39,461 nt of DNA from Pseudomonadota bacterium (GCA_021779835.1 JAJXZX010000030.1:1-39461), one strand, 5' to 3'. Positions 7,934 to 16,819 are shown, counted from the stretch's first letter. Translations and numbers: made by a program. Notes: generated by a model not told the origin, from the sequence alone.

Positions 7934-8530
7934 ATGATGTTGATCGAGCAGACCACAGTGCCGTCAGCGGCGCTGCCGGTTCACGAATTGAAGGATCACT
8001 TGCAGTTGGGCCGCGGGTTTGCCGATGACGGAAGCCAGGATGCGGTGGTGGAAAGCTACCTGCGGGCGGGCATCGCCGCGATCGAGGGGCGGATCGGCAA
8101 GGCGCTGATGACGCGGACCTATTTCTGGAGCGTGACGCGGTGGCGCGATGACGATGGCCAAGCGATGCCAGTGGCGCCGGTGCAGGCGATCACCTCGGTG
8201 ACGCTGGTGGCTGAGGATGGGGCGGAGGTGCCGTTGCCTGCGTCGGCGTATCGGCTGGTGAAGGATAACCAGCGGCCCAAGCTGGCGGCGGTTGGGGTGG
8301 CGCTGCCTGCGGTGCCGCTGAACGGGACGGCGGAGATCGTGTTCGACGCGGGCTTTGGCCCGGCGTGGGGTGATGTGCCGGCGGACCTGCGGCAGGCGGT
8401 GTTTCTGCTGGCGGCACAATACTACGAGCTGCGTCACGAGGCGGTGCCGGGCGAGGGGGCGATGCCGTTTGGTGTGATGGCATTGATTGAGCGGTGGCGC
8501 ACGGTGCGCCTGCTGGGGGGCCGGGCATGA
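7934..8530 (+). CDS. GTA head-tail adaptor (g6)
   Basis: This 198-residue protein matches the adaptor that docks under the portal in the R. capsulatus GTA. It is a gp6-like head-tail connector: LKDHLQLGRGF, DAVVESYLRAGIAAIEGRIGKALMTRTYFWSV near the N terminus and an EIVFDAGFG ... DLRQAVFLLAAQYYELRHE helix in the C-terminal half. The start at 7934 (or the adjacent ATG at 7937) follows a GGAGAG ribosome binding site at 7923-7928. The last codons overlap g7 (ATGA). Identification rests on fold-typical motifs plus position. Confidence 0.88.
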   Translation: MMLIEQTTVPSAALPVHELKDHLQLGRGFADDGSQDAVVESYLRAGIAAIEGRIGKALMTRTYFWSVTRWRDDDGQAMPVAPVQAITSVTLVAEDGAEVPLPASAYRLVKDNQRPKLAAVGVALPAVPLNGTAEIVFDAGFGPAWGDVPADLRQAVFLLAAQYYELRHEAVPGEGAMPFGVMALIERWRTVRLLGGRA

Positions 8531-8865
8531 GCGCGCCGCGGTTGAACCGGGCGCTGGTGCTGGAGGCGCGGGGGCAGGCGCCGGATGGCGGGGGGGGCTT
8601 TGTCGAAAGCTGGACCGCGTTGGGTACGATATGGGCCGAGGTAACGGCGGGCACCGGGCGCGAGGTGGCGAGCGATCAGCTGATGGTGTCGAAGATGGGC
8701 TATCGCATCCGCGTGCGGGCGGCTGTGGCGGGAGCGCCCTCGCGCCCGGTGGCGGGGCAGCGGTTTCGCGATGGCGCGCGGGTGTTTGCGGTTCAGGCGG
8801 TGGCGGAGAGTGACCCCGAGGGGCGCTTTCTGACCTGCTTCGCGGTTGAGGAGGTCTCGGTATGA
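8527..8865 (+). CDS. GTA head-tail stopper (g7)
   Basis: This 112-residue protein is of the phage head-tail joining/closure family. It is expected to form the ring below the adaptor that seals the packaged head until tail attachment. Visible family features are the opening LNRALVLEARGQAPDGGGGFVESW followed by the GTIWAEVTAGTGRE segment and the beta-rich C-terminal half ending ESDPEGRFLTCFAVEEV. The start is the ATG that overlaps the g6 stop; an upstream in-frame ATG (8494) lies inside g6. It overlaps g8 by four bases. Confidence 0.87.
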   Translation: MSAPRLNRALVLEARGQAPDGGGGFVESWTALGTIWAEVTAGTGREVASDQLMVSKMGYRIRVRAAVAGAPSRPVAGQRFRDGARVFAVQAVAESDPEGRFLTCFAVEEVSV

Positions 8866-9251
8866 GCTATGGCGTGGCGTCGGCTTTGCAGGCGGCGGTC
8901 TTTCAGCGGCTGTCGGGCGTGGCGGGGGTGGCGGTTTATGACGCAGTGCCGCCGGGTGGTGCGGTTGGCACCTTTGTGCTGATCGGGCCGGAGGATGTGC
9001 GCGATGCCTCCGACAAGACGGCACATGGGGCAGAGCATCGGCTGGTCATCAGCGTGGTGACGGACGAGGCCGGGTTTCAGGCGGCAAAGGCGGTGGCGGT
9101 CGCGGTATCGGACGCGCTGGTGGATGCCGAAATGGTGCTGACGCGCGGGGTGCTGGTGTCGATGGCGTTCCTGCGTGCGGTGGCGCGGCGGGTCAGCAAC
9201 GGAGCGGGGCGGCGGATTGATCTGACGTTCCGGGCGCGGGTCGAGGACTAG
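8862..9251 (+). CDS. GTA tail terminator, DUF3168 (g8)
   Basis: This 129-residue protein has the DUF3168 pattern: ALQAAVFQRLSGVAGVAVYDAVPPGGAVGTFVLIG at the N terminus and HRLVISVVTDEAGFQAAKAVA in the middle. Members form the ring that ends the tail tube and joins it to the head. It overlaps g7 by four bases and is followed by a 93-base AT-rich gap. The assignment to tail terminator follows the R. capsulatus GTA structure by synteny. Confidence 0.87.
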   Translation: MSYGVASALQAAVFQRLSGVAGVAVYDAVPPGGAVGTFVLIGPEDVRDASDKTAHGAEHRLVISVVTDEAGFQAAKAVAVAVSDALVDAEMVLTRGVLVSMAFLRAVARRVSNGAGRRIDLTFRARVED

Positions 9252-9284
9252 CACGGGCTGAGGTTCGGCTGAATTAAAATAATA

Positions 9285-9315
9285 AGATCAGAGCGATACA
9301 GCGCGTATCTGATCT
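9285..9315 (+). promoter_or_regulatory. AT-rich hairpin element in front of the tail tube gene
   Basis: AGATCA (9285-9290) pairs with TGATCT (9310-9315) and, inside, GATAC (9295-9299) with GTATC (9305-9309) around an AGCGC loop. Just upstream the sequence is unusually AT-rich (GAATTAAAATAATAAG, 9271-9286) for this genome and could hold a -10-like site. This sits between g8 and g9, one of only a few gaps in the operon. Confidence 0.35.
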
Positions 9316-9344
9316 GGTTTGCTTTCATCAATCGGAGAAATTCT

Positions 9345-9758
9345 ATGGTTGCGCAGAATGGAAAAGACCTTCTGATCAAGCTCGATATGACGGGCGACGG
9401 ACAGTTCCAGACGATCGCGGGGCTACGCGCGTCACGGATCACGTTCAACGCGGAGTCGGTGGATGTGACCAGTCTGGAAAGCCAGGGCGGCTGGCGCGAG
9501 TTGTTGGGCGGGGCGGGGGTGCGGTCGGCGACGATCTCTGGCTCTGGCGTGTTCAAGGATGCGGCGACCGATGAGCGGGCGCGGCAGATCTTTTTTGACG
9601 GTGAGACGCCCGGCTTTCAGGTGATTATCCCGGCCTTTGGCGTGGTGGAGGGTTTGTTTCTTATTACCTCGCTTGACTATCAGGGCAACTACAACGGCGA
9701 GGCGACGTTCGATCTGGCCTTGGCCTCGGCCGGTGCGCTGACGTTTACGGCGCTGTGA
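9345..9758 (+). CDS. GTA major tail (tube) protein (g9)
   Basis: This 137-residue protein is the tail tube subunit. It shows the phage major tail pattern: AQNGKDLLIKLDMTGDGQFQTIAGLRASRITFNAESVDVTSLES, then VFKDAATDERARQIFFDGE and a C-terminal beta sheet ending in YNGEATFDLALASAGALTF. A CGGAGAAATTCT ribosome binding site precedes the ATG. Unlike its neighbours it is preceded by a structured gap, which would allow separate control of a protein needed in many copies. The TGA overlaps the start of g10. Confidence 0.92.
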   Translation: MVAQNGKDLLIKLDMTGDGQFQTIAGLRASRITFNAESVDVTSLESQGGWRELLGGAGVRSATISGSGVFKDAATDERARQIFFDGETPGFQVIIPAFGVVEGLFLITSLDYQGNYNGEATFDLALASAGALTFTAL

Positions 9759-10096
9759 TGGCGAACCCTTGGGCGGGGGAGGTGGCGCTGACCTTGGATC
9801 GGCAGCGCCATGTGGCCAAGCTGACGCTGGGCGTGCTGGCCGAGCTGGAGGCGCAACTGGCGACGGGGACGTTGATCGACCTCGTCGAGCGCTTCGAGGG
9901 GGGGCGGTTTTCGACGCGGGATGTGCTGGCGCTGATCGTGGCGGGATTGCGCGGCGGCGGTTGGCAGGGGACGGCGGCAGATTTGCGCACGGTGGAGATT
10001 GGCGGCGGGCCGGTTGAGGCGGCACGCGTGGCGGCGGAGTTGCTGGCGCGCGCGTTCTCGATGCCGGGGGATGCCGCGGGTGCGGGTCAGGCATGA
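9758..10096 (+). CDS. GTA gene 10, tail assembly chaperone-like
   Basis: This 112-residue protein belongs to the GTA gene 10 family of phage tail assembly chaperones that guide tape measure and tube polymerisation. The typical opening NPWAGEVALTLDRQRHVAKLTLGVLAELEAQLATGTLIDLVERFEGG is clear. I start at the ATG overlapping the g9 stop (MANPWAG); a GTG at 9755 would add one residue. In many phages this region makes two chaperone products by frameshift; here g10 and g10.1 are separate frames overlapping by four bases. Confidence 0.85.
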   Translation: MANPWAGEVALTLDRQRHVAKLTLGVLAELEAQLATGTLIDLVERFEGGRFSTRDVLALIVAGLRGGGWQGTAADLRTVEIGGGPVEAARVAAELLARAFSMPGDAAGAGQA

Positions 10097-10299
10097 GCGG
10101 GCTGGACTGGGCCGGGCTGCTTCGGGCGGGGCTGCAACGCTTGCGGCTAAGGCCAGAGGAGTTCTGGCGGCTGACGCCGGTGGAATTGCTGATGATGCTC
10201 GGGGTGGAGGATGTGGTGCCGCCCTTGACGCGCGCGCGGCTGAATGAGTTGGCGCGCGCCTTTCCAGACGTGACGAAAGGACGGGGACATGACGATTGA
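10093..10299 (+). CDS. GTA gene 10.1, second tail assembly chaperone-like protein
   Basis: This 68-residue protein matches the small g10.1 protein of the R. capsulatus GTA (a phage tail assembly chaperone family). The sequence LRLRPEEFWRLTPVELLMMLG is the hallmark: phage proteins at this place carry a PxEFWxLTPxEL motif. It overlaps g10 by four bases and g11 by 11 bases, which is strong evidence of translational coupling. It is too short to have been called on length alone; motif and position decide it. Confidence 0.85.
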   Translation: MSGLDWAGLLRAGLQRLRLRPEEFWRLTPVELLMMLGVEDVVPPLTRARLNELARAFPDVTKGRGHDD

Positions 10300-10945
10300 T
10301 ACGACGGCTTTCAGCGACCAGATCGCGGCGTTGGAGGCGACGATGGGGGCCTCTGCGTCGATGGCGGCGGCGTTTGATGGCGAGTTGTCGCGGATGCGCG
10401 ATGGGCTGGCGGCGACGGGGGCGGGAGTTACGTCGCTGACCAATGGCATCGGCGGAGGCTTGCGCAAGGCGTTCGACGGATTGGTGTTCAATGGCGCCAG
10501 TTTGACGACGGCCATGCAGGGCGTGGCGCAGTCGATGGCGAACACGGTTTATTCGGTCGCGATGAAGCCGGTGCAGAACGCAATTGGCGGGTTTATCGCG
10601 AGCGGTCTGTCCTCGGCGGTAAGCGGGGCGTTGCCGTTTGCCAATGGAGGCGCGTTCAGCCAAGGGCGCGTTATGCCCTTTGCTCAGGGCGGTGTGGTGA
10701 CGAGCCCGACGAGTTTTCCGATACAGGGCGGCATGGGCTTGATGGGCGAGGCGGGGCCGGAGGCAATCATGCCGCTGACGCGCGGCGCGGATGGGCGGCT
10801 CGGGGTGCGAACCAGCGGCGGCGGGCAAGCGGTGAACGTGGTGATGAATATCTCGACGCCGGATGTGCAGGGGTTTCAGCGCAGTCAGGGACAGATTGCA
10901 GCGCAGGTGAACCGGGCCTTGGCCCAAGGGCAACGCAACCAATAG
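10289..10945 (+). CDS. GTA tape measure protein (g11)
   Basis: This 218-residue protein fills the tail tube and sets its length. It is very short for a tape measure, matching the 219-residue R. capsulatus protein and the short GTA tail. Predicted helix at residues 5-60 is followed by glycine/alanine-rich hydrophobic stretches (about 85-125, GVAQSMANTVYSVAMKPVQNAIGGFIASGL) and a C-terminal GEAGPEAIMPLTRG motif typical of tape measures. Overlap with g10.1 is 11 bases. Confidence 0.9.
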   Translation: MTIDTTAFSDQIAALEATMGASASMAAAFDGELSRMRDGLAATGAGVTSLTNGIGGGLRKAFDGLVFNGASLTTAMQGVAQSMANTVYSVAMKPVQNAIGGFIASGLSSAVSGALPFANGGAFSQGRVMPFAQGGVVTSPTSFPIQGGMGLMGEAGPEAIMPLTRGADGRLGVRTSGGGQAVNVVMNISTPDVQGFQRSQGQIAAQVNRALAQGQRNQ

Positions 10946-10954
10946 GGGGACGGG

Positions 10955-11587
10955 ATGGGATTTCACGAGGTTCGGTTTCCCGCCAACCTGAGCTTTGGCT
11001 CGGTTGGCGGGCCGCAGCGGCGCACGGATATCGTGACGCTCGCGAATGGATATGAAGAGCGCAACACGCCCTGGGCGCATTCGCTCCGACATTACGATGC
11101 CGGGGTGGGGTTGCGCAGTCTGGACGATGTCGGCGCGCTGATCGCGTTCTTCGAGGCGAGGGGCGGGCAGTTGTATGGCTTTCGCTGGAAGGATTGGGCG
11201 GATTTCAAATCCTGTGCGTCGTCAGCAGACCCGAACTTTTCCGATCAGCTGATCGGAGTGGGCGACGGTGTGACACGGGTGTTTCAACTGACCAAGACCT
11301 ATCGGTCCGGTGAGCAGACCTACACACGGCCAATTGCGAAGCCGGTGGCGGGCACGGTGAAGGCGGCGCTGCAGGGCGTACCTCTGGCCGAGACGGTGGG
11401 GTATTTTGTCGATACCGCAACCGGCCTGGTGACATTTGTCGATGCGCCGGATGTGGGAGTGAGCGTCAGCGCGGGGTTTGAGTTTGACGTGCCGGTGCGG
11501 TTTGACACCGACCGCATCCAGACCTCGGTTGCTAATTTCAAGGCGGGAAGCGTGCCGCAGGTGCCGGTGATTGAGGTGCGGCTATGA
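10955..11587 (+). CDS. GTA distal tail protein, DUF2460 (g12)
   Basis: This 210-residue DUF2460 protein forms the ring between tail tube and hub. Family blocks are plain: FHEVRFPANLSFGSVGGPQRRTDIVTLANGYEERN, then LYGFRWKDWADFKSC and VFQLTKTYRSGEQTYTRPIAKPV. A GGGGGACGGG purine tract precedes the ATG. The end overlaps g13 by four bases. Confidence 0.92.
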   Translation: MGFHEVRFPANLSFGSVGGPQRRTDIVTLANGYEERNTPWAHSLRHYDAGVGLRSLDDVGALIAFFEARGGQLYGFRWKDWADFKSCASSADPNFSDQLIGVGDGVTRVFQLTKTYRSGEQTYTRPIAKPVAGTVKAALQGVPLAETVGYFVDTATGLVTFVDAPDVGVSVSAGFEFDVPVRFDTDRIQTSVANFKAGSVPQVPVIEVRL

Positions 11588-12468
11588 CGGGGGTCGAGGC
11601 GCTCTATGCGCATCTTGGCACCGGGGCCACTACGGTGTGCTGGGCCTGGGCAGTGGTGCGGCGCGATGGGGTGATGTTCGGGTTTACCGACCATGACTGC
11701 GATCTGAGTTTTGACGGGATGGTGTTCAAGGCAAGCTCTGGCTTGAGCGCGTCGGCACTGTTGCAGACGACTGGGCTAGCAATTGACAACTCGGAAGCGG
11801 TGGGGGCGTTGTCGGACGCCTCTGTCACCGAGGCCGATATCATGGCGGGGCGGTTTGATGGGGCCGAGGTGCAGGCGTGGCAGGTGAACTGGGCCGATCC
11901 CGGCGCGCGGGTGCTGCAGTTTCGCGGCACGTTTGGCCAGTTGACGCGGTCGTCTGGGCAGTTCCATGCGGAGCTGCGCGGCTTGACCGAGGCACTGAAC
12001 CAACCGCAGGGGATGATCTATCAGACCAGTTGTTCGGCCATTCTGGGGGATGCTGGCTGCGGCTTCGATCTGACGCGCGCGGGCTATTTTGCCGAGCTGG
12101 CGGTGGAGCAGGTCTGGGACGCGCGTGTGTTCCAGTTTGGCGACCTGACAGGGTTTGACGATCGCTGGTTCGAGCGTGGGCGGCTGGTCGTGGTCAGTGG
12201 TGCTGCTGCAGGGCTGGTCGGCGTGGTGAAGAATGATCGGTTGAGCGACCCCGGGCGGATGGTGGAGCTTTGGCAGCCTTTGGGGGCGGAGATTGTGGTG
12301 GGGGATCGTATTCGGCTGGAAGCGGGTTGTGACAAGCTGGCGGCGACCTGTCAGATGAAGTTCCACAACTTCCTGAATTTCCGGGGGTTTCCGGATATTC
12401 CGGGGGCGGATTGGCTGATGTCATATCCGACGCGAGCGGGCGTGAATGATGGCGGGAGCCTGACATGA
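11584..12468 (+). CDS. GTA tail hub protein, DUF2163 (g13)
   Basis: This 294-residue protein matches the hub of the GTA baseplate, of the DUF2163/phage BR0599 family. The N-terminal DUF2163 part includes TTVCWAWAVVRRDGVMFGFTDHDCDL. The C-terminal part has four conserved-looking cysteines, Cys150, Cys159, Cys249 and Cys256 (TSCSAILGDAGCGF and EAGCDKLAATCQMKF). Such quartets in GTA and lambda-like hub proteins bind an iron-sulfur cluster, so this protein probably does too. The last motif, FHNFLNFRGFPDIPG, is strongly family-like. It overlaps both neighbours by four bases. Confidence 0.92.
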   Translation: MTGVEALYAHLGTGATTVCWAWAVVRRDGVMFGFTDHDCDLSFDGMVFKASSGLSASALLQTTGLAIDNSEAVGALSDASVTEADIMAGRFDGAEVQAWQVNWADPGARVLQFRGTFGQLTRSSGQFHAELRGLTEALNQPQGMIYQTSCSAILGDAGCGFDLTRAGYFAELAVEQVWDARVFQFGDLTGFDDRWFERGRLVVVSGAAAGLVGVVKNDRLSDPGRMVELWQPLGAEIVVGDRIRLEAGCDKLAATCQMKFHNFLNFRGFPDIPGADWLMSYPTRAGVNDGGSLT

Positions 12469-12914
12469 GCGGCGCGATTGGCGAGAGGGCGGCCGTATTG
12501 GCACGCGGCTGGATCGGCACGCCATATCGACATCAGGCAAGCCTGTGCGGGGCTGGGGCGGATTGCCTTGGCCTGTTGCGCGGTGTGTGGCGTGCGATTT
12601 ACGGCGCGGAGCCGGAAGTGGTGCCGGCGTATACCGCCGATTGGGCAGAACCTGCGGGTGACGAGGTGTTGTTTGCGGCGGCGGAGCGGCTGCTGCGTCG
12701 CAAGCGCTTGGCCGCGGCCGCAGTGGGGGATGTGTTGCTGTTTCGGATGCGGGCGGGCGGTATTGCCAAGCACTTGGGGATCGCGGGCCGGGTAGGTGCC
12801 CAACCCACGTTCATTCACGCCTATAGCGGGCATTCGGTAGTGGAAAGCCCGCTGTCGGAGCCTTGGAAGCGCCGGGTTGCGGCGCGGTTCGAATTTCCGG
12901 AAGGGGACCTCTGA
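12465..12914 (+). CDS. GTA NlpC/P60 cell wall peptidase (g14)
   Basis: This 149-residue NlpC/P60 family cysteine peptidase is a baseplate component that opens host peptidoglycan during DNA entry. The nucleophile Cys34 lies in GADCLGLLRGVW and the partner His103 in AKHLGI; a third polar residue (His118 in FIHAY) completes the likely active site. TPYRHQASLCGAGADCLGL is the typical start of the domain. The length is normal. The gene overlaps g13 by four bases and g15 by one base. Confidence 0.93.
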   Translation: MSGAIGERAAVLARGWIGTPYRHQASLCGAGADCLGLLRGVWRAIYGAEPEVVPAYTADWAEPAGDEVLFAAAERLLRRKRLAAAAVGDVLLFRMRAGGIAKHLGIAGRVGAQPTFIHAYSGHSVVESPLSEPWKRRVAARFEFPEGDL

Positions 12915-15900
12915 TGGCCACTATTGTATTGGCGGCGGCGGGGTCGGCGATTGGCAGCGGCTTTGGCGGCGCTGTGTTGGGGTTGTCGGGCGCGGTGATT
13001 GGGCGCGCGGTTGGCGCGACCGTTGGGCGCATGATCGATCAGCGCCTGCTGGGCGCAGGATCGAAAGTGGTCGAGACCGGGAAGGTGCAGCGCTTTTCGC
13101 TGACCGGGGCGAGCGAGGGGGCGGCCGTCGCGCAAGTCTATGGTCGGGTGCGGATTGGTGGTCAGGTGATCTGGGCGACGCGATTTTTGGAAAGCACGGC
13201 GGTCAGTGGTGGCGGGAAGGGGATGCCACAACCGAAGTCGGTTCAGTATTCCTATTCGGTGAGCCTCGCGATTGCGCTGTGTGCGGGGGAGATTACGCGG
13301 GTTGGACGGGTCTGGGCGGATGGCGTCGAGATTGCGCGCGATCAGCTTAACATGCGTGTTTACCCGGGCTCGCAGGATCAGATGCCGGACCCGAAGATCG
13401 AGGCGGTCGAAGGGGTGGGTATGGCGCCTGCCTATCGCGGCGTCGCATATGTGGTGCTGGAGAGTTTGGCCCTGGGACAGTTTGGCAACCGGGTGCCGCA
13501 GCTGACGTTTGAAGTGCTGCGACCTGCGCAGGGGGCGGTGGCGGCCTCGCTTCCCGATCTGGTGCAAGGCGTGCGTGGTGTCGCGATGATGCCGGGGACC
13601 GGGGAATATGCACTGGCCACGACGCCGGTGCATTACAACTATGGGCCAGGAGTAAACATTTCGGCCAACGTGAATTCGCCGTCGGGCAAAACGGATTTTG
13701 CAACTTCGCTGGAGATGCTGGGCGAGGAGTTGCCGCGGTGCGGTTCCGTCTCGTTGGTAGCGTCTTGGTTTGGCGGCGATCTGCGGTGTGGAAATTGCAC
13801 GGTGCAGCCCAAGGTCGAGCAGAATGTGAGCGATTGCCTGGGGATGCCGTGGCGGGCGGGCGGCGTTGATCGCGCGACTGCGGCGCGGATCGCGCAGATT
13901 GACGGGCGGGTTGTATATGGCGGCACACCTGCCGATGCCTCGGTCGTGGAAGCGATCAGGGCAATCCGCGCGGCGGGGCAGGAGGTGATGTTTTATCCCT
14001 TCGTTCTGATGGATCAGTTGGCGGGAAATGGACTCCTCGACCCTTGGACCGGGGCCGCCGATCAGCCTGCCTTGCCGTGGCGCGGACGGATCACGTTGAG
14101 CGTGGCGCCGGGGCAAGACGGCTCGCCCGATCGCAGCGCGGTGGCGGATGCCGAGATCGCGGCGTTTTTCGGGACGGCGCAGGCGTCGGATTTCGCGGTC
14201 TCGGGCGGTGCAGTTGTTTACAGCGGTCCAGCGGAATGGAGCTACCGCCGGTTCATCCTGCATTATGCGCATCTGGCGGTGCTGGCGGGGGGAGTGGATG
14301 CGTTCTGCGTCGGATCGGAGTTGCGCGGGTTGACGCAGATTCGTGGAGCGGATGACGGGTTTCCTGCTGTAGCGGCATTGCGTGCATTGTTGGCCGATGT
14401 CCGCAGTATCGTGGGGGCGGATGTCAAGCTGAGCTATGCGTCGGATTGGAGCGAGTATGGCATGTATCAGAGCCCGGAAGGCGGGCTTTACTTTCCGCTG
14501 GATGCGCTTTGGGCCGATGACGTAGTCGATTTCGTAGGGATCGACAATTACATGCCGCTGTCGGATTGGCGGGATGGGGCGGATCATGCCGATGCGGGTT
14601 GGGGGTCGATCTATAACCTCAACTATTTGCAGGCCAATGTTGCTGGTGGGAAGGATTACGACTGGTACTATACCTCGCCCGAGGCGGAGGCGATCCAGTT
14701 GCGCACGCCCATCACCGACGGGGCATATGACGAGCCTTGGATCTGGCGCGTCAAAGATCTGAAGAGCTGGTGGTCGTTGGCGCATTACGAGAGGCCGGGG
14801 GGGATCAGAGCGTCGGTTCCGACGGCGTGGGTGCCGCAAGCAAAGCCAATACGGTTCACCGAGATCGGCTGTCCGGCGATCGACAAGGGAACCAATGAGC
14901 CGAACAAGTTCGTCGATCCGAAGTCGTCGGAATCCTCGGTGCCGCGGTATTCGCGGGGGACGCGGGACGACCTGATCCAGTTGCAGTACCTGCGCGCGCT
15001 GTTGGGCTATTGGGGGCAGGCGGCGCATAACCCGGTGTCGGACGTTTATGCCGGTGCAATGGTGGATATGGAGCATGCCCACGTCTGGGCATGGGACGCG
15101 CGGCCGTTTCCGTATTTCCCGAACGATACCTCGGTTTGGGCCGATGGCGCAAATTATGCGACCGGGCATTGGATCACCGGGCGCACCTCTGGCCAGCCTT
15201 TGGCCAATGTTGTGGCGGAGGTTTGTGAGCAATCGGGGGTGATCGCGGTCGATGTCAGTGGATTGTATGGTTATGTTCGCGGATACTCGTTGGCCCATGT
15301 CGGCACAGCGCGGGAAATATTGCAGCCGTTGATGCTGGGCTATGCTTTCGATGCGATCGAGCGTGAGGGAACATTGATGTTCCGTATGCGGGATGGGACC
15401 GCGAAGGCGGTGCTGACGTCGGACGGGATGATCGATGGCACTGGCTCGACCGGTGTGTTGCAATTGGTGCGGGCGGCGGAGGCGGATACGACCGGGCGTG
15501 TGCGGCTTAACTATGTCGAGGCGGAGGGAGATTATGTTGCCCGCTCGGCAGAGGCGGTGTTTCCCGACGAGGAAGTGCGTGCCGTGTCGCAAAGCGACCT
15601 GCCCTTGGTGCTGACCGCGGCAGAGGGGCGGGCGATTACAGAGCGGTGGCTGGCCGAGGCGCGTGTGGCGCGTGACGTGGCACATTTCGCGATGCCGCCA
15701 TCAGGGCTTGCGTTGGGCGCGGGGGATGTTGTGACCTTGCCCGACGCGGGGGGAACGTTTCGCATTGACCGGGTGGAGACAGCCGGGATGCAGACCATCG
15801 AGGCCGTGCGGGTAGAGCCCTCGGTTTACGAACCAAGCGACGACGTGGTCGTGTCCGTGGTGCCGCGCAGTTTTGCCGCGCCGGTGCCGACGTTCCCGGT

Positions 15901-16819
15901 CTTTCTTGATTTGCCGTTGCTGACAGGGGACGAGGTGCCACAAGCGCCACATCTGGCGGTGACGGCGACACCCTGGCCGGGGACGGTTGCGGTGTATAGT
16001 GCGGCGGCTGACTCGGGCTATCGGCTGAACCTGCAATTGAGTGCGTCATCGGTGATCGGCGTCACACAGACCGCGTTGCAGGCGGCAGTTTCTGGGACGT
16101 GGGATCTGGGCGCGCCGGTTCGCGTCAAGGTTTATGGCGGTGTATTGTCCTCGGCGGCGGCGGGGGATGTGCTGGCTGGTGCCAATCTGGCAGTGATCGG
16201 TGATGGATCGTCGGACAACTGGGAGGTGTTCCAGTTCGCAAATGCCGATCTGGTGGCACCCGACGAATATGATCTTAACCTGCGGTTGCGCGGGCAGGCG
16301 GGCAGCGACGGGGTTATGCCAGACGTTTGGCCGACGGGGAGCCTGATTGTGTTGCTCAACGGCGCGCCGCAGCAGATCGATCTGGCATCGAGTTTGCGTG
16401 GTGTCGCGCAGAACTATCGTATCGGGTCTGCGGCGCGCAGCTTCGACGATCCTTCTTATGTGCATCTGGTCGAGGCATTTTCCGGGATCGGTTTGCGCCC
16501 CTATTCGCCTTGCCATTTGGTCGCGTCGGCGACTGACGCAGGCGATGTGCGCGTGGCTTGGGTGCGGCGCACGCGGGTGGATGGCGATAGCTGGGATGGA
16601 TTGGATGTTCCGCTCGGGGAAAGCAGCGAGGCCTACCAAGTGCGGGTAGTTGCAGACAGCGCGGTGGTGCGGGAGGTGACGGTCGCTACGCCAAGTTGGA
16701 CCTATTCAGCTGCCGATCGTCTGGGAGACGGCGTCGCGGCGCCATTTCGTATCGAAGTTGCCCAGATCTCGGATCGTTTCGGGGCCGGGCCTTACACGGG
16801 GATAGATATTAATGGCTGA
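12914..16819 (+). CDS. GTA megatron baseplate protein with TIM-barrel-like domain (g15)
   Basis: This 1301-residue protein, the largest in the cluster, closes the tail tip and forms the DNA exit channel. The N terminus is hydrophobic and glycine-rich (residues 1-45, IVLAAAGSAIGSGFGG), consistent with insertion into the recipient membrane. A glycoside-hydrolase-like TIM barrel spans about residues 420-720, with YASDWSEYG near 510, VVDFVGIDNYMPLSDW and RFTEIGCPA near 648. A phage-tail_3 type domain follows (about 750-930), and the C-terminal third is beta-rich. Length and order match R. capsulatus g15. I start at 12914, the ATG that overlaps the g14 stop; the frame runs back to 12863 inside g14. 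Confidence 0.94.
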   Translation: MATIVLAAAGSAIGSGFGGAVLGLSGAVIGRAVGATVGRMIDQRLLGAGSKVVETGKVQRFSLTGASEGAAVAQVYGRVRIGGQVIWATRFLESTAVSGGGKGMPQPKSVQYSYSVSLAIALCAGEITRVGRVWADGVEIARDQLNMRVYPGSQDQMPDPKIEAVEGVGMAPAYRGVAYVVLESLALGQFGNRVPQLTFEVLRPAQGAVAASLPDLVQGVRGVAMMPGTGEYALATTPVHYNYGPGVNISANVNSPSGKTDFATSLEMLGEELPRCGSVSLVASWFGGDLRCGNCTVQPKVEQNVSDCLGMPWRAGGVDRATAARIAQIDGRVVYGGTPADASVVEAIRAIRAAGQEVMFYPFVLMDQLAGNGLLDPWTGAADQPALPWRGRITLSVAPGQDGSPDRSAVADAEIAAFFGTAQASDFAVSGGAVVYSGPAEWSYRRFILHYAHLAVLAGGVDAFCVGSELRGLTQIRGADDGFPAVAALRALLADVRSIVGADVKLSYASDWSEYGMYQSPEGGLYFPLDALWADDVVDFVGIDNYMPLSDWRDGADHADAGWGSIYNLNYLQANVAGGKDYDWYYTSPEAEAIQLRTPITDGAYDEPWIWRVKDLKSWWSLAHYERPGGIRASVPTAWVPQAKPIRFTEIGCPAIDKGTNEPNKFVDPKSSESSVPRYSRGTRDDLIQLQYLRALLGYWGQAAHNPVSDVYAGAMVDMEHAHVWAWDARPFPYFPNDTSVWADGANYATGHWITGRTSGQPLANVVAEVCEQSGVIAVDVSGLYGYVRGYSLAHVGTAREILQPLMLGYAFDAIEREGTLMFRMRDGTAKAVLTSDGMIDGTGSTGVLQLVRAAEADTTGRVRLNYVEAEGDYVARSAEAVFPDEEVRAVSQSDLPLVLTAAEGRAITERWLAEARVARDVAHFAMPPSGLALGAGDVVTLPDAGGTFRIDRVETAGMQTIEAVRVEPSVYEPSDDVVVSVVPRSFAAPVPTFPVFLDLPLLTGDEVPQAPHLAVTATPWPGTVAVYSAAADSGYRLNLQLSASSVIGVTQTALQAAVSGTWDLGAPVRVKVYGGVLSSAAAGDVLAGANLAVIGDGSSDNWEVFQFANADLVAPDEYDLNLRLRGQAGSDGVMPDVWPTGSLIVLLNGAPQQIDLASSLRGVAQNYRIGSAARSFDDPSYVHLVEAFSGIGLRPYSPCHLVASATDAGDVRVAWVRRTRVDGDSWDGLDVPLGESSEAYQVRVVADSAVVREVTVATPSWTYSAADRLGDGVAAPFRIEVAQISDRFGAGPYTGIDING

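Noticed and set aside
10093..10299. Programmed frameshift between g10 and g10.1 as in lambda-like chaperones
   Set aside because: The two frames have their own starts and a simple ATGA overlap, and I see no slippery heptamer at the junction.
12821..15685. 954-codon open frame on the minus strand inside g15
   Set aside because: It is a shadow of the megatron gene caused by GC skew; composition is Arg/Pro/His-rich with no recognisable domain.
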